Positions 57,005-64,000 of a stretch of 64,000 nt of DNA are shown one piece after another. Position 1 is the stretch's first letter, and each line of letters starts with the position of its first letter. This stretch comes from Epiperipatus broadwayi (lineage: Eukaryota; Onychophora; Udeonychophora; Euonychophora; Peripatidae). The translations under genes and the position numbers were made by a program. The stretch is taken from contig JAQFVV010006476.1 in assembly GCA_028023455.1 (NCBI GenBank), positions 806,001 to 870,000 of the forward strand, given 5' to 3'. The notes beneath the pieces are model-generated. The model was not told the origin of the DNA. It did no database searches and saw nothing but the letters and a program-made list of their open reading frames with translations.

Positions 57005-57515
57005 GTGATGTGATGCATTTTGGCTTCTCCTTAAACGAAGTCAAGAACATCTCAGCAATTACGCCAAGATAAACCTGTTAGCCACTTTATTTTCCATTCC
57101 CCACTCTAAGTCTTCTCATATTCTGCCCCACCCCATTTCCACAACATAATCTTTGTTAACTCTATGGCCTTTATATCTAAATCCCCCTTATCTTTTCGCA
57201 AACCTAGTATAAAAACCAATAACTCACTTTGTTCATGCCTATTCTCCCATAACTTCATTATCTGTACCCTTTCTGTTTTCAAGCATTTACATTCAATCAA
57301 TAGATGCATGCCTAATATTTTCTATACCTTCCTTACACAATTTGCACACTAAATCACCCATAATTTTCCATTTACATGTACATTCTTTTGTTGCTAAATA
57401 TCCCGTTCGAGCCTTAAACAATAAACTGCTTTCCTTACTATTATCATAAATTATCTCGCACCCAATGTTCCGTTTACTTCTATATATATTTAAACTCTTC
57501 TTACCCTCCATACTG
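57005..57515 (-). pseudogene. LINE C-terminal zinc-knuckle region
   Basis: Two minus frames (57293-57511 and 57106-57309) join with one frameshift near 57300. The first has a FKARTGYLATKECTCKW block and VCKLCKEGIENIRH, matching the CxxC...H...C knuckle at the C-terminus of some LINE polymerases. The second has MHLLIECKCL and DLDIKAIELTK before the stop. Same family as the 47.5 kb tail. Confidence 0.7.
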
Positions 57516-58262
57516 TGCCGGTCGGATTTGCATGTTCACGTAACACGATCTAGCATCTAGGCAAAAGTACCTCGAATCCAATCGCGTGCAAGATACACAG
57601 GTCAGGAACACTCATGAACTCTGCCCTATTTGCCTATTTCCCAGATCTATAACATTATGAGCAACAATCCCGATGACATCGATTAATCCACTTCTCATCC
57701 GCCGGCATCGGTCATCGGAGACACAAAAAGACTCTAAACTAAACTTACATGATAGATTAACTTAATAACTAGCTATATTTGATGAGCAATAAAGGCTCGT
57801 GATCTAGCTTATTAATTATGTATTGAGCGGAGATCATCTAGTCAAATTGAGCATAAGTAATAACTTAATATATTATCTTAACTAAAAGAAAGCAATGGTT
57901 CGAGTTTGATATATATATTTAAGATTTATTAATAACAAAATTATGTCGGGTTATTCAGCCGACGTTAGCCTCGTTAGTATTACATATATATTTGTTTGAT
58001 TCGTATTTAACGATAACATAAGATTTGCGGCTATGCCAATAATATATGTGTGATTTAATAAATTAGCGCTATTGGAAAACATTACTAGAATACTATGACA
58101 CCCCCAGAGACGAAAAGAGCATTTAATTAATTTAAACAATAATTTTATAAGCAGATATTATATTTGGTTACATTCAATATGTATTAATTTGGAGTTATAA
58201 ATAATGCGCGGGATGGGTAATGAATAATTATATAAACGATACTAAATCTATCGCATTAATAC
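57516..58262. other. Less AT-rich stretch, nothing recognised
   Basis: 57530-57720 has clear CpG content unlike the AT-rich repeats. No frame or splice structure could be supported. Confidence 0.35.
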
Positions 58263-58706
58263 TTATATTAAACTAATGGAAATATGTCCGTTTAAAGAAA
58301 TCATTTCATTACAGCTTATGAATACTTCTGGGCGACTAATAAGACACTGAAAGGCGGTGCGTGTATGGCGGCTGATTGGGTCGGTCCAATTATGGATCCT
58401 GGAGTGTGCTTCATGAATTTTTAATAACGAAGTGGACCGATTTCCTCTGCAAATGTAGGCAGGGTCGGTTTGACGAACGAAAGAGTCCAGATTCCCTGGA
58501 GTGAAGTACAGGCGAATCATGGATGACGAAGAGTGGTCGGCAATGTCATTATCAGGCTGGATTTTCCAGAGCGATCCCCGTATAAAACATGCACATAAGA
58601 CCAAGGATGTCCTCAGGGTGGTTTTACAGCCTGGTTTAAGGACATAGAGAACGGCGATGGGGCTTGACTGTGAGATTACCTCCATATGAGAAAGAAGCAC
58701 GAACAT
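58263..58706 (-). CDS. Anonymous 147-codon ORF
   Basis: The second-longest open frame of the window, minus strand, in a locally CpG-rich and less AT-rich segment. I see no domain, signal peptide or transmembrane segment and no LINE motif. It starts at a plain ATG and lies on the edge of a hydrophobic N-terminal stretch (about residues 1-25). It could be an old exon, part of an unrecognised element or a chance frame in balanced-composition DNA. I do not assign a function. Confidence 0.2.
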   Translation of the reverse strand: MFVLLSHMEVISQSSPIAVLYVLKPGCKTTLRTSLVLCACFIRGSLWKIQPDNDIADHSSSSMIRLYFTPGNLDSFVRQTDPAYICRGNRSTSLLKIHEAHSRIHNWTDPISRHTRTAFQCLISRPEVFISCNEMISLNGHISISLI

Positions 58707-60410
58707 ATATAAAAACGAAGTGGCCTTTATGCACGAAACGCTTAATAATATAATATAATTCTAAAAAGTACAGATTATCGAAACGTATTTATTGCCCATA
58801 ATTTATGAAATATTCGGCGTAATGATATGGCTTCACTAAGCAAACATGGGTAATAATAATACTTAAATATAAAACTAAGCTCTTAAGATCCCCTTCCCCC
58901 TTACATTATGTTACTTAATATTATTCATTACTTTTTACACATTTAATAAAGCTCAATTTTGGTTAATCAATGCCCTTGTGAAAATATATAAATGATTACA
59001 AAATAAGTGGGTGGTGGTAATAGCTAAGATGGGTTTTACATATATAATATAATTTAAAAATAAAAGATAGCGCATTATTTAGGAAGGAGCATGTGAAAAA
59101 CAGACGTCAAATCTGTTTTTCTGCAGTAAACATGAAAAATATAATTAGTTTATTTATCTAAAATCGCGAGCACCTGGGCAAGTCGAATAAGACTTGTTTT
59201 GATCAAATTATAAATTATTTACCCAGTAAATGATGGGTGGGGAAACGAAAATGAATTATATGCTGGCGATTTTAGAATACTATTGGCATTTATTTTAAAA
59301 TATAAATACATAAATGTAAATGAAAATTATTTGCCGCTTGGAATTAAAAGAAAAGGAAAAACATTTTATAGGAGGCTTAATATAGATTAGTTATATAGAA
59401 TTATACGAATACATATTTGAAGACATGTAATATAGATGATTTAAAATATAAATATTACAGAGAAGGCAGGATTTAGGAATTATAAGCGGTCAAAGTTCTT
59501 TTACCTTGATTATTTGGAAGAACGTTTCATTAGGAATCAATCCATCGGTATTGTTTCACTAGATCTAGGGTAGCATTATTATTTGAGAGATAGCACTTCA
59601 CTTTCACTGGAAAAATATACATAAAGTTCAGTAGTACGGGATGCAGAACTTCGTTCATGGGAACAGCATATTAGAATGAAGGGACAAGGCGAAATTTCTT
59701 ACTCACGACACATTGAGTGAGAATTAAAACTGGCGTGGAATATGTATAGCAACTTAGTTATTTAATGGTCTCCTCCCTTGTGGATTCAAATCCAGCAGTA
59801 TATATACTTTTGTTTTGAAGCTGTAACTTAGCAACTACTGCTGGACCTGAGGCGGTTTAAGCACTTAAGGTTTCTCTGAAATAGTTTGACCGGATACCTC
59901 TTATCTAGTAAGATGTTTGAAACAATGCAAGTTTGTTATCAGTTTCTCGAACGATTGTTTTGTTTTTTGATAATTGTTTTAAAATATATCTTATGATTTT
60001 AAAACAAGCTAGCATGGACAATTTCCACTAATGGGTTTATTTTATTATTACCAATTCGTAATCTTTTACTTTAATCTAAGGGGTCTTACGGGTAATTGTT
60101 TTTCGAGAGACTTCTTAACAAGATTGCATCACTTTTGGCTACAAAATTATATATGAAAAAATTGTAAGTTTTATATATAATACATTATATATATATAATA
60201 TAACTATTAATTTATTCACAATCTCCTACACTGAAATATACATATATATTTATTATTTACGCCCGTATACACATGAGAATATTATTATGAAATAAAATAT
60301 TTTTAAATTAAAATACATACGTGTTTACATTATTTATGTTATAATACTAACCAAAAGAAATATATATATATTATTAGCTATGTATATACGTGCGTAAAGG
60401 CGGGTTTGAA
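58707..60410. other. Unannotated stretch
   Basis: Less repetitive than the rest of the window. No gene supported. Confidence 0.35.
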
Positions 60411-60413
60411 TAG

Positions 60414-61440
60414 TTAGATGGTAGGAGATTGGATGTGGGCTGTGAAGCAGGATCTGAGCATCAGATCATCTGCTTCAATACTAGTTCTCCATCTCACCAA
60501 CTCCCTATTCTTTATTAATGCATCTATTCTTTTATCCGATTCCTTACCACTATAACACTCAACAATCCTCCTAACACAATCATCCCACCTTTTATACAAG
60601 TATACTGATATAAATTCTTTATCCAAATCTTTTGCATACCGCATTACCTTTTTCACCCATCTTGTTGCCTGCCCTTTACTCATAACCCAATTAAACACTA
60701 TTTTGGCTTTTCTTTTACTATCCATAAACTGCAACCTATCAAACATTTTCATTTTACTTTTTGCATCTCATATAAAAACTTGACCATCCCATTTCTCCTT
60801 GAATTGCCTCCTTTGCTGTCCACATCTCTGCATCTAATGCATGTCTTCCTACTTCCCTTTGTACTTTCTCTAAATAATCTAAAATCCTTTTACTAACACA
60901 TAATGCATTATTACCATATGTTAACCCTGCTACTGCAACTCCCTTCCATACAATTCTAGCTACATCATATTTATTATATGAAAATACTGTTTCTTTACCA
61001 AACCCTTTCTTCACTTCATTTACCAATTTTTCCTCCCATTCATCCAAGCAATTTTCCTGATTATGTAAGATGATTCCCAAATACCTATATCTATCCACCA
61101 CACTTAACTTTATAGCCCCCAATAAAAATTCTACATCTTCTCTTTCCCCAGTATTAAGCATCATTATATTTGATTTTCCTTCACTAAATTTAATCGCCAT
61201 CTCTTTACCCACCCTTGCACATGTACTCAGCATAATTTCCATATCTTCTTTCCGCACACAAAAAGATATCATCCACAAAAAAAGACCTTACAAAGTATAT
61301 ACTCCCTTGCCACCTATTAACGGTATTTCTATCCCTCTTTCTAGTCTTTCTATTGCTTTCTCCATTTCACTCAAATACAAATGCGCTTGTTGTTGGTACT
61401 GCAGCATCGCCCAGCGGCCTACAACTACCCTTATTTTAAA
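60414..61440 (-). pseudogene. LINE reverse transcriptase, C-terminal half, minus strand
   Basis: Reading the minus strand, the catalytic motif FVDDIFLC lies at about 61258-61285. The polymerase then continues, after a one-base slip in a T run, in the frame 61278-60754: RYRYLGIILHNQ, a WKGVAVAGLTYGNNALC block, VGRHALDAE and EAIQGEMGWSSF. After a second slip near 60753 it continues in 60752-60414. These blocks fit non-LTR reverse transcriptases seen in many invertebrates. Two frameshifts disable it. The 47.5 and 57.1 kb tails may be the C-terminus of the same family. Confidence 0.75.
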
Positions 61441-61456
61441 TCAACTATCATTTTAA

Positions 61457-61730
61457 ACAGTGAGGATTGCTAATTCCTCAACAAGCTTTATAATAAATGC
61501 TTAGTCAGATAAAGCATTTAAAATATCTCTGTCAGGAACCCCCCCTTCAACCCCTGACCATGCTTTTATGCTTTGGCACTCCTCAGAGAGGTGCCAGGAT
61601 AGGTTCAGACACTAGATCTAAAAATACCAACCCAAAGCCAGCATTTATCTAAAAGTTATCTATTGAGTGGAAAATCTGAAATTTTCAGACACCTACATGT
61701 CTTCAAAGCCAGCTATCCAAATCAAATAGT
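61457..61730 (-). mobile_element. Family C element, antisense, 11 bp TSD
   Basis: TATCATTTTAA lies at 61446-61456 and 61731-61741. It holds one partial unit with a mutated hammerhead (61536-61602) and ends in the AGCTATCCAAATCAAATAG block. Confidence 0.85.
61536..61602 (-). ncRNA. Hammerhead remnant, family C, GAAA mutated
   Basis: CTGAGGA and GTGC/GCAT stem II remain. GAAA reads AAAA and stem III has also lost one pair (AGCATGGT). Predicted inactive. Confidence 0.7.
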
Positions 61731-62381
61731 TATCATTTTAATCTTGGAGAGTACTTGTCTTTGATCTGTTCAGAAATATGCACTTGTAAATTCTGTGTAA
61801 TATGAATTTATTTGTTTTTCTAATTTTTAACTATAAGTTAGTCTATTGAATTCTAGCTTTGGAGTATAGATGTATCCACATGCTTTTAAAGGGGTTTTAA
61901 TTAACTAAATAAAGTGTTCGTGAAAGACAATCCAGGTATAATGGAAAAATCCAATAAAGCTAACAATTTGAAATTATAAGATTATAACACCAATGTGGCT
62001 ATTCCCAACAACATTTGGCTGAAGTCTATTTTTTGTACTGTCATGTGCATTTTTATTAGGAAAGATGGATTTTGTCAGATAACATACTGTTTATATACTA
62101 ATAATAAAAATAATTAAAAGATTTTCAGAAATTAAATTACATAATAATTATATTTAAATACAGGTGCACTTTATATCCTTGGAGTTATAAGTGATTTGAA
62201 AGCCAGACTTTCAAGCTCCCTTCAGTTATCCATGTGTGTGGTCAGGGGTATTGGTTGTATGAGATAGATTGTATAGTAAATAGGTAAAAACTCTCCATAT
62301 AGTAGTGCCACCTTGTGCTAACCAGAGTAATCAATGGATGCCAGAAGGCTTGTGTATAAAATCCCCATCTAGTGCCTACTC

Positions 62382-62440
62382 ATCCAATATCCCCAGACTA
62401 GTTTCTGGCTTGTGGCCTTCATCAGTGAGGAGCCTTGGAT
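62382..62440 (-). ncRNA. Type I hammerhead ribozyme, family B, intact
   Basis: On the minus strand: CTGATGA, GGC/GCC stem II with a CACAA loop, GAAA, ACTAGT, cleavage C, full inner stem I TCCTCA/TGGGGA and outer ATCCAA/TTGGAT. Consensus at every expected position. Confidence 0.9.
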
Positions 62441-62821
62441 CTGAGAGCACTGCACCTAGATCTTCCCTCCAGCAGCCACCTTTTATCTCTATTTCACTAC
62501 AAAACTATGAGAATGAAATGGAAAACACAATAATATTTTCAATCTAAGCTCAATAGCTTATATAGTCATGTGGATCTAAACTCAATTCAGCACCCATACA
62601 TTTTGGTGACTTTGGCTCTTTAAAAACCATAGCTATCATTATCCTATTAGGCAGGATTGGTGTTAAATCACTAAACATCACATGATCACCATCTCATGCT
62701 AGCACATAACTATTAGTAAACAGGCAAAAACTCTCCATATAGTAGTGCCACCTTGTGCTAACTAGAGTTATCAATGGATGCCAGAAGGCTTGTGCATAAA
62801 ATCCCTATCTAGTTCCTACTC

Positions 62822-62880
62822 ATCCAATATCCCCAGACTAGTTTCTGGCTTGTGGCCTTTATCAGTGAGGAGCCTTGGAT
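62822..62880 (-). ncRNA. Hammerhead remnant, family B, G8 mutated
   Basis: Otherwise consensus, but the core reads CTGATAA (G8 to A). Predicted inactive although its neighbour is intact. Confidence 0.8.
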
Positions 62881-63043
62881 CTAAGAGCACTGCACCTAGC
62901 TCTTAGGATCTAATGCAACCCTCCAGCAGCCACCTTTTATCTCTACTTCACTACAAAACTATGAGAATGAAATTGAAAACAATATTTTCAATCTAAGCTC
63001 AATAGCTTATATAGTCATATGGTCATATAGGTGCAGTGCTCTC

Positions 63044-63104
63044 AGATCCAAGGCTCTTCACTGACAACAGCCACAAGCCAGAAACTAGTCTGGAGATATA
63101 GGAT
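63044..63104 (+). ncRNA. Hammerhead remnant, family B, G8 mutated
   Basis: The core reads CTGACAA (G8 to A) with GAAA and ACTAGT intact. Inner stem I has one mismatch. Predicted inactive. Confidence 0.8.
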
Positions 63105-63495
63105 GAGTTGGCACTAGATAAAGATTTTATGCACAAGCCTTCTGGAATCCATTGATTACTCTGGTTAGCACAAGGTGGCACTACTATATGGAGAATTTTT
63201 GCCTGTTTACTAACAGTTATGTGTTAGCATGAGAGGGTTGTCATGTGATGTTTAGTGGTTTAACACTAATCCTGCCTAATAGGATAATGGTGGCTATGGT
63301 TGTTAAAGAGCCAAAATCACCAAAATGTATGGGTGCTGAATTGAGTTCAGACCCATATGACTATATAAGCTATTGAGCTTAGATTGAAAGTATTGTATTT
63401 TCAATTTCATTCTCATAGTTTTATAGTGAAGTAGAGATAAAAGGTGGCTGCTGGAGGGTTGCATTAGATCCTAAGATCTAGGTACTGTGCTCTCA

Positions 63496-63555
63496 GATCC
63501 AAGCCTCCTCACTGATGAAGGCTACAAGCCAGAAACTAGTCTGGGAATATTTGAT
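63496..63555 (+). ncRNA. Type I hammerhead ribozyme, family B, core intact
   Basis: CTGATGA, GGC/GCC stem II with a TACAA loop, GAAA, ACTAGT and cleavage C. Stem I is slightly weakened (GGGAA, and TTTGAT for TTGGAT). Confidence 0.8.
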
Positions 63556-64000
63556 GAGTAGGCACTAGATAGGGATTTTATGCACAAGCCTTCTGGCATC
63601 CATTGATTATTCTGGTTAGCACAAGGTGGCACTATTATATGGAAAGTTTTTGCCTGTTTGCTAACAGTTATGTGCTATCATGAGATGGTGATCATGTGAT
63701 GTTTAATAGATTGTATAGCTGAAGGGAGATTGAAAGTGTAGTTCAAATAACCTATAATCATTATAATATTTGAAATACAGGCACTCTTCATATATCTGGA
63801 GCCTTATTGTAAATGTATGGGATTTGAACTCAGACTTTCAAGCATCTTTCAATAAACCACACTATTTCATATCACTGATACACATGATCACACACATATA
63901 AAAAAGATCATGGGCATGACAACAATATTGGCATCAGCATGGAATTTGGGCTTTTCATCATCAGATTTTCAATGGTATGTATAGCTGAAGAGTTGGAGCT

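Larger units (their letters stand above)
62277..63705. mobile_element. Family B array: two minus then two plus units, 13 bp TSD
   Basis: ATAGATTGTATAG lies at 62264-62276 and 63706-63718. Inside are two head-to-tail minus units (ribozymes at 62382 and 62822, 440 bp apart) and two head-to-tail plus units (63044 and 63496, 452 bp apart), meeting head-to-head near 63025. One TSD encloses all four, so a tandem dimer was copied, the polymerase switched strand, and copied a dimer again. The ORF 62305-62547 is an antisense reading of the repeat. Confidence 0.9.
62150..64000. mobile_element. Family A-type element split by a family B array, runs off the window
   Basis: The left part (62150-62276) and right part (63706-64000) have tRNA-like and A-family strings (ACTTTCAAGC, CATCATCAGATTTTCAAT at 63957-63975). 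They meet at the duplicated target of the B array. The part beyond 64000 should contain its ribozyme. Confidence 0.65.

Overview
The window reads as strongly AT-rich, non-coding DNA from an animal nuclear genome. It shows no operons and no long host ORFs. It does contain non-LTR retrotransposon (LINE) debris, Penelope-like element (PLE) debris with a GIY-YIG domain, tRNA-derived retroposons, poly(A)-tailed insertions with target-site duplications (TSDs), GT/AG introns and minisatellites. I cannot fix the species. A long-intron invertebrate such as a flatworm or other lophotrochozoan is plausible because family A resembles the schistosome hammerhead SINE, but this is inference.

The dominant theme is self-cleaving RNA. 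Four repeat groups each carry a type I hammerhead ribozyme (HHR) motif. Family A has units of about 455-490 bp with a tRNA-like pol III B box. Family B has units of about 440-450 bp and is the most abundant. Family C has units of about 410 bp. Family G is a tandem satellite with a period of about 360-400 bp. All share the conserved catalytic core, a short stem II, a bulged stem I and a very short palindromic stem III (ATACGTAT, ACTAGT, ACCATGGT or ATGCAT). Such a stem III is expected to fold best as a dimer. About a dozen copies keep the whole core; others carry single lesions at catalytic positions. The insertions are flanked by 10-15 bp TSDs, contain from a fraction of a unit to four units, and are very often head-to-head (foldback). 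This fits retroposition of multimeric or circular ribozyme RNA with template switching. PLE remnants at 21.2, 27.3 and 28.5 kb are the natural candidates for an autonomous partner.

Layout: 0.6-5.4 kb A, B and foldback elements; 6.6-8.5 kb nested LINE tails; 9.2-20.7 kb C, A and B elements and an RTE-like LINE broken by two younger insertions; 21-30 kb PLE remnants and foldback F; 32-37 kb B pair, three minisatellites and tandem A units; 38-52.8 kb a candidate three-exon gene for a small secreted protein of about 85 residues, with a 14 kb first intron full of repeats; 43-47 kb a duplicated 1.9 kb promoter-like (LTR-like) unit; 53.2-54.8 kb ribozyme satellite array; 57-61.4 kb LINE remnants and one anonymous 147-codon ORF; 61.5-64 kb a C copy and a four-ribozyme B array inserted into an A element.

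Most short ORFs in the window are translations of repeats. The only host gene I can argue for is the secreted-protein candidate, and it rests on splice-site and phase logic, not on homology.
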